A DNA stretch of 42,375 bases from Methylobacterium goesingense (GCF_022179225.1 NZ_BPQL01000055.1:1-42375); one strand, 5' to 3'. Positions 16,337-25,366 are shown, numbered from the stretch's first letter. Numbers and translations are program-made. Notes: generated from the letters alone by a model not told the origin.

Positions 16337-16606
16337 ATGTCGCTTCGGATCACACCTCGCCTTTGCAAGGCCGCCCGGTCGCTTGCAGGTTGGGGTCAAG
16401 GGGAGTTGGCTGAGGCTTCCGGCATCTCGAAATCCACCATTGGCGCGTTCGAAGCCAAGGATGAGACGGCGCGTCTAACAACCATGAACAACAAGGCGAT
16501 GGCCGAGGCGTTCGAGAAGGCCGGGCTGGAGTTCATCCCCGAGAACGGGGGAGGGGCGGGCATCCGGTTCCGAGACCGGAAAGACGGTACTCAGGGCGGG
16601 CATTAA
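16337..16606 (+). CDS. Cro/CI-type (XRE) helix-turn-helix regulator
   Basis: This 89-aa protein has a classic XRE helix-turn-helix (AARSLAGWGQGELAEASGIS, then KSTIGAFEAKD) followed by AMAEAFEKAGLEFIPENGGG, the usual C-terminal signature of short alphaproteobacterial phage-type repressors. It probably binds the inverted repeats in 16261-16313 to control itself and the divergent operon. Two hypothetical genes follow closely on the same strand. Confidence 0.88.
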   Translation: MSLRITPRLCKAARSLAGWGQGELAEASGISKSTIGAFEAKDETARLTTMNNKAMAEAFEKAGLEFIPENGGGAGIRFRDRKDGTQGGH

Positions 16607-16610
16607 GCTG

Positions 16611-17144
16611 ATGGCTTTCGTCTGTACCGTCAGCCAAGGGGCATTCCGCGTCCAGGTCTTTCAAGCCGGGATCGCGGGCGTCGCCATCATCAGCATTGGT
16701 CACGATGACGCTGAGCCGCTGAATTACTCGGCGGCTGTTGGGCTGGACGTACTGCCCGGCGGGCTGTCCGAACTCTACTTCCATATTGTCGAAGCGGATG
16801 GCGCAACCAACGGAGAGCACATCTATTGGAGCGGCAAGGATACTGGCTTCATCGCTGATCCTCAGGACCGAGAGACAATCCTTGTGAGCATCCTCACCGG
16901 TCTCAAGGGGCTTCTCTCGATGATCGGGCCAGAAGAGTTCATCTGGATCACCTACGATGAGCGCGTGCCGAAGAAGGCGCTGCTCAAGTTCCAGGCGATC
17001 CGCCAAGCTGTTGAACGCGCTGGATACGCCGTCACGTCATCGCGCGCCTCGGTCGGACGCAAGGCTTGGAAAGCCAAGCGGTTGCCATCGGCCGCAATTG
17101 ACATCGGCGAGGCTCAAGCCAATCCTATTGATCTGAGGGACTGA
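16611..17144 (+). CDS. Hypothetical protein
   Basis: This 177-aa protein begins four bases after the XRE gene stop, so it is likely cotranscribed. The N-terminal half is beta-rich (VSQGAFRVQVFQAGIAGVAI); the C-terminal half has FIWITYDERVPKKALLKFQA, then VERAGYAVTSSRASVGRKAW, which might form an alpha/beta domain. It matches no family that I can name. Its place behind a repressor suggests a regulated accessory gene. Confidence 0.7.
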   Translation: MAFVCTVSQGAFRVQVFQAGIAGVAIISIGHDDAEPLNYSAAVGLDVLPGGLSELYFHIVEADGATNGEHIYWSGKDTGFIADPQDRETILVSILTGLKGLLSMIGPEEFIWITYDERVPKKALLKFQAIRQAVERAGYAVTSSRASVGRKAWKAKRLPSAAIDIGEAQANPIDLRD

Positions 17145-17148
17145 GGTT

Positions 17149-17340
17149 ATGACACGCGAAGAACTGGCAGCGCTGGCCGAGACCGCTGAGCAGCGGACCA
17201 AGGGCTATCTGCGTGCCGCGCTGGCCGATCCCGCCATCAAGGACGCTGTGCACAGCCGTTACGCGCCTCACGTCCTGGCCGGACCTGCCGTTGCTAACGA
17301 TCAGCCTCGTGCGCCTTCCAATGGGCGCAAGCGGGCATAA
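17149..17340 (+). CDS. Small hypothetical protein
   Basis: This 63-aa protein has GAGG just before the ATG and lies four bases after the preceding stop. It is helical (TREELAALAETAEQRTKGYL) with a basic tail. The function is unknown; it is probably the third gene of the XRE-led unit. Confidence 0.62.
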   Translation: MTREELAALAETAEQRTKGYLRAALADPAIKDAVHSRYAPHVLAGPAVANDQPRAPSNGRKRA

Positions 17341-17377
17341 CAGAAGCGGCGCCGGCCTCTCCGATGCTTACGACGGC

Positions 17378-17899
17378 TCATGCCCTCTTGCCGGGGGAAC
17401 GCTTCTTCGGCCGCTGGACAGGCGTTGCGGCTCGACGTGCCGCGTGAAACTTTCGAAGCGTCTCGTGCGCCTCCTCAAGCCGATCTGTAGCGGACCGCAT
17501 ATCCATCTCGGCCCTTGAGATTTGGAGCCGCTGGTTCACCAACATAGCGGCCGTCATCGCGAGGCTTGCTCGGCGGATCTCAACGAGGGCTCGCTCACGA
17601 TCCCACGTACCGCTGTCGTAACGGCGGTTCATCTCCTCTTCGGTGAAATCCTCCTCCAATTCGTCGGGGTTCAGGGCAGCCTGGATCTCCTCCGTAGACG
17701 GTCCGTACCCAACGGCATCTCGGTGCTCCTGCATGGCACGGAGGCAGGCCACCATCTCCTCGACAAGACGGTAAGGATGCCCGGCCCCACGCGTGATCCG
17801 CATCAGGTTGGCAGTGAGGTGCCTAAGGGCTGGCGTCAGATCTTCGAGAGCGCGATGGCGGGCGACCTCGGCCTCGGATTGCTCGCTCACCAGTCGCAT
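17378..17899 (-). CDS. Hypothetical coiled-coil protein
   Basis: This 173-aa charged protein has helices at both ends. The C-terminal part (RLQISRAEMDMRSATDRLEE, then AHETLRKFHAARRA) predicts a coiled coil and a basic tail (KKRSPGKRA). An acidic middle (LNPDELEEDFTEEEMNRRYD) separates the helices. It is unrecognised and stands alone. Confidence 0.65.
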   Translation of the reverse strand: MRLVSEQSEAEVARHRALEDLTPALRHLTANLMRITRGAGHPYRLVEEMVACLRAMQEHRDAVGYGPSTEEIQAALNPDELEEDFTEEEMNRRYDSGTWDRERALVEIRRASLAMTAAMLVNQRLQISRAEMDMRSATDRLEEAHETLRKFHAARRAATPVQRPKKRSPGKRA

Positions 17900-18020
17900 A
17901 GATCCACCTGCCGAGACGCTGAAGCGAGAGGCTTCGGGGAAGCGTCATGTTATCCGCGTCGCCCGCAGTGTCGAGAAGCTTGCACTCCATTCTCTGCGGG
18001 GCCTGCATGGTGCTTACGGG

Positions 18021-18902
18021 TCATACATTTGCTGCCGCTTCAGGCCCAACCAGAGCGAGGATCACATCGCGGCAGGCAGAGGCGATGACCGTGCTTTGTC
18101 GAGCAATCTCGGTGTTGATCAGGTTCACCCCTTCGGCAGAGAGGACGGAAACCTGCTCGTGTCCTGCTGGCCCATAGGAGCAGAGCGCGACATCGGGTGC
18201 GATCGGGAACCAGAGTTCGGTATCTGGGTCCCCCAGGTCCTGCCGGTGGTTCGGGGAGAGAAGCCGCGCGAATGGGTTACTGCCCAAGATGAAGGGGCAA
18301 TCCGAAGCTACGCTCACACCAACTGAAAACCCACGCTGCATCATAACGGAGCCAGAATGTGCCAGCGGATCGGCCGCCGTCCCTGCAATTAGATTTTGCT
18401 TGATTCGGGCGGCTAGGCGACCGCTATGCAGGTCAGCTTTTTCCTCGTCTGAGAGTGTCCTTCCTGCTGCCTCCCACGTAGCAACCCCTGCCGCGATCTC
18501 GCCATCGACATCCTGACGCTCCACCGACGACTGAACCGTATCGGGTGATCGTCTGAACTGCGCGATGAATAGATCGCACAGCGTGCCGCGCTCAACGTCC
18601 GTTAGTTGCGGTAAGATGCCCTGACGCGCGCGGGCGATGATGCGATCGATGATCGGGCATGCCCTTGTCTCGATCGCCGAGAGGCGTGTTTCGGTCGTGG
18701 TATCTCGGGTCCCGTCTGGTGCGATCGTCGTGTACAGATGCCACTCTCGGAACAGCCGGGCGATCGGCTTGCGCTGGATGCCGTAAGAAGCCGTTCGCTT
18801 ATCGAATGACCAGAGATGCAGGTCGGGACCAGCGAACCGCTTTTGGATCATCTCTGGCAGGTAGTGATGCCGCCTCGCTGTGCTGTGACGTGGTGAGGAC
18901 AT
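18021..18902 (-). CDS. DUF4238 family protein
   Basis: This 293-aa protein carries the DUF4238 N-terminal signature: paired histidines HHYLPEMIQKRFAGPDLHLW, followed by a strand for a residue that often reads W.x.D/R (LWSFDKR), and later the region QFRRSPDTVQSSVER. A C-terminal block (DCPFILGSNPFARLL, then ELWFPIAPDVALCSYG) also fits the family, in which the substrate of the His pair is unknown. The start codon overlaps that of the divergent gene at 18901 by two bases, so each promoter must lie inside the other gene unless a downstream start is used. Confidence 0.82.
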   Translation of the reverse strand: MSSPRHSTARRHHYLPEMIQKRFAGPDLHLWSFDKRTASYGIQRKPIARLFREWHLYTTIAPDGTRDTTTETRLSAIETRACPIIDRIIARARQGILPQLTDVERGTLCDLFIAQFRRSPDTVQSSVERQDVDGEIAAGVATWEAAGRTLSDEEKADLHSGRLAARIKQNLIAGTAADPLAHSGSVMMQRGFSVGVSVASDCPFILGSNPFARLLSPNHRQDLGDPDTELWFPIAPDVALCSYGPAGHEQVSVLSAEGVNLINTEIARQSTVIASACRDVILALVGPEAAANV

Positions 18903-19413
18903 GACGCCGGCCGAGTTCCTTAATGAAGTCGCTCACCCCAACATGGTCGGAGCGCTGGAAACTCCAGACGACCTCAGGGCAATCGTTAACGCTATCCTGA
19001 CACTGGACGCGCTCGCGGGACTTATCCACGCCCATGGCTTAGCGAACCAAGTTCCCGAGATCGCCCGCTACGAACGGGACGATGGCTATCGTGAAGCGCT
19101 CGCGTGCATCTCTCACAGCTTCCGCGTGTTGCGCGACACTGCTGCCTCCATGAAGCACGGGAAGCTGAGCGACCCACGGAAGAGGGGATCTGCTCGTCTC
19201 ATCCGTGCCCCTGCATCTTTGCGAGCGAGGGAGAACGGGCTGGGCCTTTTCCGGGCGGGCGACGAGGTCGGTGGTGAGGTGATCGTGATCGAGTACGATA
19301 CTGGCCCTGGATACCTGCGCGCTAGCTCGGCCGTCGCTGACACCTATCGGATGCTGCGGCGGATCGTCGAGGGACATGCCCCTCAGACCGACGAGCACGA
19401 CGATAGGCCATAG
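18901..19413 (+). CDS. Hypothetical protein divergent from DUF4238
   Basis: This 170-aa protein has a helical N-terminal half (PDDLRAIVNAILTLDALAGL, IHAHGLANQVPEIARYERDD) containing a potential HEPN-like or sensor fold (FRVLRDTAASMKHGKLSDPR) and a beta-rich C-terminal half. The pattern of a helical start, then a SMKHGKL-like motif, is often seen in small stress-related hypotheticals, but I cannot name the family. An AGGACATG context supports the ATG at 18901. Confidence 0.68.
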   Translation: MTPAEFLNEVAHPNMVGALETPDDLRAIVNAILTLDALAGLIHAHGLANQVPEIARYERDDGYREALACISHSFRVLRDTAASMKHGKLSDPRKRGSARLIRAPASLRARENGLGLFRAGDEVGGEVIVIEYDTGPGYLRASSAVADTYRMLRRIVEGHAPQTDEHDDRP

Positions 19414-19421
19414 CCCCGTAA

Positions 19422-19760
19422 TCACGACCGGCGCAGGAGCCGATGGGCCGTTGCTTCTATCTCGGCCAGTGCGGACGCCTCGGGGGCGTTCAAACGGGCC
19501 TGCATCGTCTTCCCCGTCTTGAAGGCCGGCACGAGCTTGTCGCCGACTGGTACTGCCTCCCCGGTCTTAGGGTTCCGGCCGGCGCGAGCGGCACGTGCCT
19601 TCACCGTGAACGCGCCGAACCCGCGAAGCTCCACTCGATCGCCGGCCACCAGGGCATCCGAGATCCGGCCCAGAATGGCGTTCATCACCGCCTCTACGTC
19701 TCTCTCGTAGAGGTGCGGGTTCTGCGCCGCGATACGCAGGATCAGTTCGGATTTGATCAT
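19422..19760 (-). CDS. ihfB: HU/IHF family DNA-binding protein, IHF beta type
   Basis: This 112-aa protein starts with [20 protein letters not shown] and shows the IHF/HU beta-arm block [20 protein letters not shown] followed by [11 protein letters not shown]. It bends DNA. The IHF beta assignment rests on the MIKSELI start. It is longer than chromosomal IHF beta by a C-terminal tail. A plasmid copy may serve replication or recombination in place of, or alongside, the chromosomal protein. Confidence 0.9.
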   Translation of the reverse strand: MIKSELILRIAAQNPHLYERDVEAVMNAILGRISDALVAGDRVELRGFGAFTVKARAARAGRNPKTGEAVPVGDKLVPAFKTGKTMQARLNAPEASALAEIEATAHRLLRRS

Positions 19761-20042
19761 GGGCCGGGGGTGAACCCGATCCGTGTCGCCGAGGCAAGGG
19801 CCGATGAGGGGAGCGGCTGCTTCTGATCAATTTCGACCATAAGGCTTCAGGTCGGATCGTATTCTTGCCTGGGGTTCAAGATCCCAACACAAGTCGATTT
19901 GTAGTCTTCGATCGTCCGTTCGTCACTGCCGTGAAATTCGGCCAATTGCCCATAGTGATCAGAAATTATTAGCTCGCAATCTGCTCGCAATCGAAGCGAA
20001 ACGTGGATAGGATCGGATGTTATCTGATCGGAAGGACTGTCG

Positions 20043-20390
20043 ATGACTGTCAGTTTGGACGCTGCGGACCGGGCTCTCATTGTCGCTCGGGAGTTGCGCG
20101 CAGCCGCTGAGGTAACCCGACAGGTTCTTGGCAGATCCATGGACCTCGTCGAGCGATCACGTCGGCAGACTCTCGCTGCTGCTACTCCGGTTGAGATCGA
20201 GCCGGCGATCCGCCCCCACGATCCCGGCCCTCCCCAACGGTTGGTTGAAAGCCTCATCGAGGTTTACGAGCTTGCGAAGGAGGATGGCGAGCCCTGCACC
20301 CGTGCACTCGTCGGCAACGTGCTCCTCCACGTCGGCCGTCGTGTTGCTGCCGCCGTTAGCCCGCAGGCGCTGAAGGTCGCCATGCACTGA
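20043..20390 (+). CDS. Hypothetical protein
   Basis: This 115-aa protein has GAAGGA upstream of its ATG. It is helical throughout (DRALIVARELRAAAEVTRQV, QRLVESLIEVYELAKEDGEP), with no recognised motif. The gap before it (19761-20042) is AT-richer and holds its promoter. It is followed 35 bases later by another small gene on the same strand. Confidence 0.65.
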   Translation: MTVSLDAADRALIVARELRAAAEVTRQVLGRSMDLVERSRRQTLAAATPVEIEPAIRPHDPGPPQRLVESLIEVYELAKEDGEPCTRALVGNVLLHVGRRVAAAVSPQALKVAMH

Positions 20391-20425
20391 CCTCGGTTAA
20401 GCTAACGCAAGGCTGGTGGGACATC

Positions 20426-20680
20426 ATGGACGACGGCGAGGCATCGAATCGCACGCACAGGCGATCTCTGGACCTTATCGCAATCGCACTGAACGTGCCG
20501 GTCGATAGCTTCTATCAGGCGAAGCAATTCAAGCCTTTGCTCGTTATCGACGTTGATCCCCCCACCGAGGACGTCGAGCAGGCATTGATTGTGATGCGCT
20601 TGTTCCTTCGACTCAAAGATCCCGAGGCACGTGCCCGCTGTGTCGGGTTTATCACCCAAGAGTTGACGAACGACGGGTGA
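20426..20680 (+). CDS. Small hypothetical protein
   Basis: This 84-aa protein has GGTGGGA upstream of the ATG. The order HRRSLDLIAIALNVPVDSFY, then EQALIVMRLFLRLKDPEARA, resembles the C-terminal part of short Methylobacterium XRE-type regulators (helical region after the helix-turn-helix), but no complete helix-turn-helix is seen. The role is unknown. Confidence 0.6.
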   Translation: MDDGEASNRTHRRSLDLIAIALNVPVDSFYQAKQFKPLLVIDVDPPTEDVEQALIVMRLFLRLKDPEARARCVGFITQELTNDG

Positions 20681-20785
20681 CCGCGACCTACGATATGAGA
20701 CCCGACCGCGCTCGCCTTGCGCAACACCGAAGCCTCGAACCTTGGCAACGACAGCATTGTTGAGGCCGGTGCCCAGGAGCATGCG

Positions 20786-23299
20786 ATGACGGCACAGGAT
20801 CTCTTCCCAATCGTTGGAGTGGGCGCCTCCGCTGGCGGGATCGAAGCCATGGGCGGCTTCTTCCGTGGACTGCCACAGCCCTTTAACGCCGCTGTCGTCG
20901 TCGTCACGCACCTGAGCCCTGACCGCGACAGCCTACTGTCCGATGTGCTGAGTCGGCTCACCGCTATGCCGGTGGAGGCTGCTGTCGATGGTCTGAAAGT
21001 GCAGATTGGCCGTGTCTACGTCATGCCCCCCGGCATGATGTTTGGCATTAAGGGCGGCCGCTTGACCCTGACGGCCCTCGGAGAGGGCGTCCGAGAAACC
21101 AAGCCGATCGATGTTTTTCTCACTGCTCTAGCGCTCGACCGAGGCGAACGCACAGTCGCTGTCATTCTTTCGGGCGGCGACGGCGACGGGACGATCGGCG
21201 TCAAGGCAGTCAAAGAGCAGGGTGGTCTCACCCTCGCTCAGGCTCCGGACGAGGATGGACCAGACACTCCTGACATGCCGCTCTCCGCGATCCGCACCGG
21301 GTACGTGGACTATGTCGTCCCAGCCGTGGATATGGGAGCGCTGATCGCCGCTCATATCCCCGATGAAGAAATCGTGGCGCTCAGCAAGAGTGACGATCCG
21401 AACGGCGTCGCGGTCACCAACGACGTTCTTGAGGAAATCCACGCGATCCTGCGTAGGCAGGTCGGGCACGACTTCTCGGGCTATAAGACCAGTACCTTCA
21501 AACGAAGGCTGGCCCGTCGTATCAGGGTCGGGGAGCATACAGGAGCAGACGCTTACCTCGCGCGCTTACGCACGGACGCGGCCGAGGCGGCGGCGCTGTT
21601 CCGAGACCTGTTGATCGGCGTCACCAAGTTCTTCCGCGACACTGCCGCCTTCGACGCTCTGGCTGCACGGGTGATCCCCAAATTGTTCGAGGGCCGCTCT
21701 CCTGACGACGTTGTGCGAGTGTGGGTGCCTGCCTGCTCAACCGGCGAAGAGGTGTACTCGATCGCCATTCTGCTGCGAGAGTATATGGACCTGCTCGCGA
21801 CGCCGCAGCGCGTGCAAATCTTTGCCACCGACATCGACGAGCGCTCGCTCGCGGTGGCCCGGATCGGCCGCTATCCCAGGGCCTACCTCGATGCCGTCTC
21901 TCCCGAGCGAGTCGCCCGGCATTTCATCGAGCAGGGTGACAGCCTCGTAATCAGCAAGGCGGTGCGTGACCTGTGCACCTTCGCTCCGCACAGCGTCTTA
22001 CGCGACCCGCCATTCTCGCGCCTCGACCTGATCTCCTGCCGAAACCTGCTGATCTACCTCGACCTCGAAACGCAGGAGCGGATGCTGCCGGTGCTACACT
22101 ACGCCTTGCGCACCAACGGCTACCTGTTCATCGGGATGGCCGAGAACGTCACGCGCTTCGAGGACTTGTTCGCTACGATCGACAAACGTCACCGCATCTT
22201 CCAGGCATCCGATGTAGTATCGACGGTGAGGCTACCGTCGATGGTTGGGAACACCTGGGCCGATCTCGTGCCCAGCGCTCAGATCAGACCCAAGGGTGCG
22301 CTGGCGCGGGCCAGCTTGCGTCACGCCGTGGAAGCCGAGGTTCTGGCCGAGTTCGCTCCAGCACACGCGGTTGTGACGCGTACCGGTGAGGCCGTGCACT
22401 ACTCAGCCCGGATCAACACCGTTCTGGAAGTCGCGCCGGGTCCCCCGACGCACGTGTTAGCCGCGATCGTCGCCAAGGGGCTCCGGCTCGAACTACGCAC
22501 TGCGCTACGTGAAGCGATCGAAACCGACGCAGTGGTTGTACGCCATGGCCTGGAGATTGGACCACCGGGCGCTACACAGCAGCGTTTATCGCTGACCGTC
22601 AGGCCACTGGCGCAGCGGCCGAACGTTGAACCACTGTTCCTTGTCGTGTTCGCCGAAACGGGAATGCGCAACGAGCAACGGGATGCACAAGCGAAGATTG
22701 GGCAAGAGGAGGTGGTGCAGCGACTTGAAGATGAGTTGGCAAAAACCCGTGAACGACTTCAAGGGATTGTCGAGGAATACGAAACTTCGTTGGAGGAATT
22801 GAAATCGTCGAACGAGGAACTGTACTCAGTCAACGAAGAAATGCAGTCAGCAAACGAAGAACTACAGGCGTCCAAGGAAGAGATGCAGTCAATAAACGAA
22901 GAGCTACATACGGTTAATGTCGAGCTTGAGTCGAAGATCGAGGCGTTGGATCGGCTCACGGTCGAGCAGACGCTGCTTTTTGCAAGCACGGGCATTGCCA
23001 GTGTGTTCCTCGATGCCGACCTGCGCATTAGTACAATTACTGACGCTGCTGCACAGGTATTCGGAATACAAGCGAGCGACCGTGGAAGGCGGTTGAGCAA
23101 CTTCGCCGGACCGTTCTCGCTGTCTTGGTTGCCCCAGGATGCTCAGGCGGTCATGACCGAGGGGCGGATGATCACCCGTGATTTTGATGGGACGGACGGT
23201 AGCCGCTACCACGTCCGACTTACGCCATCGCAAGTCGATGGCAAAGTGAGTGGTCTCGTTGTCAATTTCGTCCGTACTGCACCTGAAGACGAGAGCTAG
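20786..23299 (+). CDS. CheB-CheR fusion with coiled coil and PAS domain
   Basis: This 837-aa protein has an N-terminal CheB methylesterase domain (about 1-190). Ser15 in GASAGGIE, His42 in VVTHLSPD and Asp134 in LSGGDGDGTIG are the catalytic triad. A CheR methyltransferase follows (about 213-480) with the SAM-binding CSTGEEVYSIA, ATDIDERS and DLISCRNLLIYLD blocks. A linker leads to a strong heptad-repeat coiled coil (about 630-720, repeats of NEELxSxNEEMQS) and a C-terminal PAS domain. No receiver domain or kinase is present. AGGAG upstream supports the start at 20786. It should add and remove methyl groups on chemoreceptors and could act on the plasmid receptor, probably tuned by the PAS domain. 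Confidence 0.93.
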   Translation: MTAQDLFPIVGVGASAGGIEAMGGFFRGLPQPFNAAVVVVTHLSPDRDSLLSDVLSRLTAMPVEAAVDGLKVQIGRVYVMPPGMMFGIKGGRLTLTALGEGVRETKPIDVFLTALALDRGERTVAVILSGGDGDGTIGVKAVKEQGGLTLAQAPDEDGPDTPDMPLSAIRTGYVDYVVPAVDMGALIAAHIPDEEIVALSKSDDPNGVAVTNDVLEEIHAILRRQVGHDFSGYKTSTFKRRLARRIRVGEHTGADAYLARLRTDAAEAAALFRDLLIGVTKFFRDTAAFDALAARVIPKLFEGRSPDDVVRVWVPACSTGEEVYSIAILLREYMDLLATPQRVQIFATDIDERSLAVARIGRYPRAYLDAVSPERVARHFIEQGDSLVISKAVRDLCTFAPHSVLRDPPFSRLDLISCRNLLIYLDLETQERMLPVLHYALRTNGYLFIGMAENVTRFEDLFATIDKRHRIFQASDVVSTVRLPSMVGNTWADLVPSAQIRPKGALARASLRHAVEAEVLAEFAPAHAVVTRTGEAVHYSARINTVLEVAPGPPTHVLAAIVAKGLRLELRTALREAIETDAVVVRHGLEIGPPGATQQRLSLTVRPLAQRPNVEPLFLVVFAETGMRNEQRDAQAKIGQEEVVQRLEDELAKTRERLQGIVEEYETSLEELKSSNEELYSVNEEMQSANEELQASKEEMQSINEELHTVNVELESKIEALDRLTVEQTLLFASTGIASVFLDADLRISTITDAAAQVFGIQASDRGRRLSNFAGPFSLSWLPQDAQAVMTEGRMITRDFDGTDGSRYHVRLTPSQVDGKVSGLVVNFVRTAPEDES

Positions 23300-23779
23300 C
23301 TCTACGCGTCACTTCTCTAGGGTATGCGTGTGCAGCAGGCTGCGCGATTGGGTACCGCCTGTCAGATCTCGCTTTCAGGTGTCGCATTCCCGATTTGATG
23401 CCGTGCCACCGTGGAGCGTTTGAGGACCGGCTAACCAGCCTCGGCCATCCTACCGGCGAGCCACTGTTATGCGTACCGGCTCAGCGTGAGATGAACGATC
23501 CTACCCCGCCGGTCCCGTGATCAGATCGGGCGGCGGGGGCAGCTTCGTTAAACATTAACCATACGATCCTCATCTGAGGTTATACCGCTCCTGCTGCTAT
23601 CGCTGGATCGGGTGCGGCCACGATGCCGGGATGGGGTGACGCCGGATGTACGCGCACCTTGTCTCAGTGTCTGTGGCCGTTGCTATGTCTGCCCCAACCT
23701 TGCTGAGCGTATGCACCGCGCGATCGTTGTATTTGGGCACCAACCGAACCTTACGCTGTAACAAAGCGTTTGCGTGGTG
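23300..23779. other. Intergenic region with GTTAA-N3-TTAAC motif
   Basis: This is a 480-base non-coding stretch. It contains GTTAAACATTAACCAT at 23547-23562, which includes the inverted pair GTTAA/TTAAC and the 8-mer TTAACCAT known as a CtrA half-site in alphaproteobacteria. The site is about 220 bases before the next start, so it may not regulate it. No gene is seen. Confidence 0.3.
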
Positions 23780-24043
23780 ATGACACAAAATCAAACCACC
23801 GACGAACTTCTTCTATATGAAATAGTTTCAAGCCACGAGGTAGATAAAGCCGTCGATGCTTACCTAGGATCGTTGGCGGCTAAACACTTCCATTTTCAAG
23901 CCGGATACTGGCTTGATATCCATAAGGCAGTCACCAGTCATCCGTTCGCCAATGCGACGATCTCAGGCGGTGGTGCAAAACCCGCCCGAAAGCGTGGCGT
24001 CGTTCGCACCGCCATCCTGCTCGCCTGCCCGGAGAAGGCGTGA
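23780..24043 (+). CDS. Hypothetical protein
   Basis: This 87-aa protein starts with MTQNQTTDELLLYEIVSSHE, followed by a polar VDKAVDAYLGSLAAKHFHFQ and a basic tail. No ribosome site is strong; GTG codons lie just before. It precedes two more small genes with almost no gap, which supports expression as one unit. The function is unknown. Confidence 0.5.
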   Translation: MTQNQTTDELLLYEIVSSHEVDKAVDAYLGSLAAKHFHFQAGYWLDIHKAVTSHPFANATISGGGAKPARKRGVVRTAILLACPEKA

Positions 24044-24045
24044 CG

Positions 24046-24264
24046 ATGACAGACGTAGAGGTGGGCTACCTGCAGGCGCTCTCAGATGTGCACGAGGAGG
24101 TTCGACAGATGGTGCAGGACCCGGCTACCTCATCGGAAGGCAAGCTCGAACTCCTCGGCGTTCTGTCGTTCCTTCACGACCGGATCCAATTCAAGGCGCC
24201 GGGGGCGCGCAAAGATCACCTCGACCTGGCAAGCCACATGAATGGCCCCAAGGGTGGGGAGTGA
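24046..24264 (+). CDS. Small hypothetical protein
   Basis: This 72-aa acidic helical protein (TDVEVGYLQALSDVHEEVRQ, SEGKLELLGVLSFLHDRIQF) starts two bases after the preceding stop. Its stop overlaps the next gene start (GTGA). The tight packing supports all three frames being real. Confidence 0.65.
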   Translation: MTDVEVGYLQALSDVHEEVRQMVQDPATSSEGKLELLGVLSFLHDRIQFKAPGARKDHLDLASHMNGPKGGE

Positions 24265-24470
24265 CCTTCGAGGAGCAGGCCGTCGAACTCCTGAAGTTAG
24301 AGGCGTTGGCCAAGCGCTTGGGAATATCGACGACAACGTTCGAGCGGATCCTGATCGACGTAACGGAGGAGGCTCAGAACTCCACCATGCAACGCTCCGC
24401 AGCGAAGACCCTGGCCGAGATCAGGCGACGGATCGAGCCGCCAGGAGCGAGAAAGCCCGGCGGCCATTGA
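24261..24470 (+). CDS. Small hypothetical protein, translationally coupled
   Basis: This 69-aa frame begins at GTG 24261, overlapping the previous stop (GTGA). It encodes a helical protein (VTFEEQAVELLKLEALAKRL, then GISTTTFERIL) with a possible helix-turn-helix (LAKRLGISTTTFERILI) and a basic C terminus. Confidence 0.62.
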   Translation: MTFEEQAVELLKLEALAKRLGISTTTFERILIDVTEEAQNSTMQRSAAKTLAEIRRRIEPPGARKPGGH

Positions 24471-24592
24471 GTACGTCGAATTATTGAGAGGGCTCAGCTG
24501 TTAAGTTTAAGTAGAAAGCGTCGTGTCGCTGGCGCACACTGATGGTGTCAGGCAATATTGACCACAACCAGAGATTTGGTTCGGGGACAGAC

Positions 24593-24988
24593 ATGACACA
24601 GAAACTTGCCACAGCAGATGACCACGCTCTCGGCGTACGCATCACAGCTCTGCGCAAAGCGAAGGGACTGTCCCAGACTGAGGTTGGCAAGGCTCTTGGC
24701 GTATCATTCCAGCAGGTGCAGAAATACGAGAGGGGAAGGAATCGGATTGGCGCTGGGCGACTTCACGCAATCGCAAATTTCTTCGCGGTGCCAGTATCTT
24801 CGCTTTACGGAGACGCAGATGACCCCGCCGGGGAATTGGAAATCTTTGGTTTGATCGCGTTGCCAGGGGCAGCGGATCTGCTTCGAGCTTTCGCGAAGAT
24901 CGACAATGCCAAGCTACGCCGCAACGTCCTCGCTATAGCCAGTACGGCAGCTCGCATCAGCACAGGACCGGTCGCCGGAAACGGCTGA
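24593..24988 (+). CDS. XRE-family transcriptional regulator
   Basis: This 131-aa protein has a full helix-turn-helix (GVRITALRKAKGLSQTEVGK, ALGVSFQQVQKYERGRNRIG) of the type common in alphaproteobacteria, where the helix-turn-helix is followed by FFAVPVSSLYGD and a C-terminal helical domain. It probably acts as a dimeric repressor or activator. AACCA/TGGTT arms lie just upstream (near 24567-24582), possibly its operator. The start at 24593 was chosen over 24542 for family length. Confidence 0.88.
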   Translation: MTQKLATADDHALGVRITALRKAKGLSQTEVGKALGVSFQQVQKYERGRNRIGAGRLHAIANFFAVPVSSLYGDADDPAGELEIFGLIALPGAADLLRAFAKIDNAKLRRNVLAIASTAARISTGPVAGNG

Positions 24989-25006
24989 CGATTGAGGTTG
25001 AAATGG

Positions 25007-25037
25007 AAAAACCCGCCGCGGCCGGAGCCGGGCGGGT
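25007..25037 (-). terminator. Rho-independent terminator for leftward genes (second)
   Basis: On the minus strand ACCCGCC pairs with GGCGGGT (arms 25011-25017 and 25031-25037), followed by TTTT. A near copy lies 125 bases to the right. Together they form a tandem terminator at the end of the leftward unit 26036-25367. Confidence 0.65.
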
Positions 25038-25131
25038 GAGGGTGTGTCCGCAGATTGCCGGGGCGCTGGCAACTGGCGGCGCCTGCAATCTGGATTTGAA
25101 AGCTTGCCTGAGGCTGCATCACGGGCGTGTG

Positions 25132-25162
25132 AAAAACCCGCCGCGGATTGCTCCGGGCGGGT
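25132..25162 (-). terminator. Rho-independent terminator for leftward genes (first)
   Basis: The arms are ACCCGCC at 25136-25142 and GGCGGGT at 25156-25162. On the minus strand the hairpin is followed by a run of Ts (AAAAA on the plus strand at 25132-25136). It is the nearer of two repeated terminators after the small leftward genes. Confidence 0.68.
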
Positions 25163-25366
25163 GAAAAGTACTTCGCGCCGTCGAGCCGAAGCGTTGCCAG
25201 CTCTATCAAAACGATTGCGGTGGGCGTCTCACGTTCGCGGGATCAGATGGGCATCCCTTGGATCTTAAACCGGATCATTGTCTCGTTGCGCAAGGCGCAT
25301 CGATGCAGCCAAGGGTTCGAATGACAGATCCGTATTCTAACCCTCAGGGTCGAAACCCGGTCGCTC

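Noticed and set aside
19847..20005. Possible minus-strand gene encoding a peptide with RADCELIISDHYGQLAEFHG
   Set aside because: The sequence looks protein-like, but there is no good start codon or ribosome site, and the frame upstream is antisense to the 20043 gene.
23597..23794. 65-aa leftward frame in the 23.3-23.8 kb gap
   Set aside because: It has no ribosome site or protein-like composition and overlaps the start of the 23780 gene.
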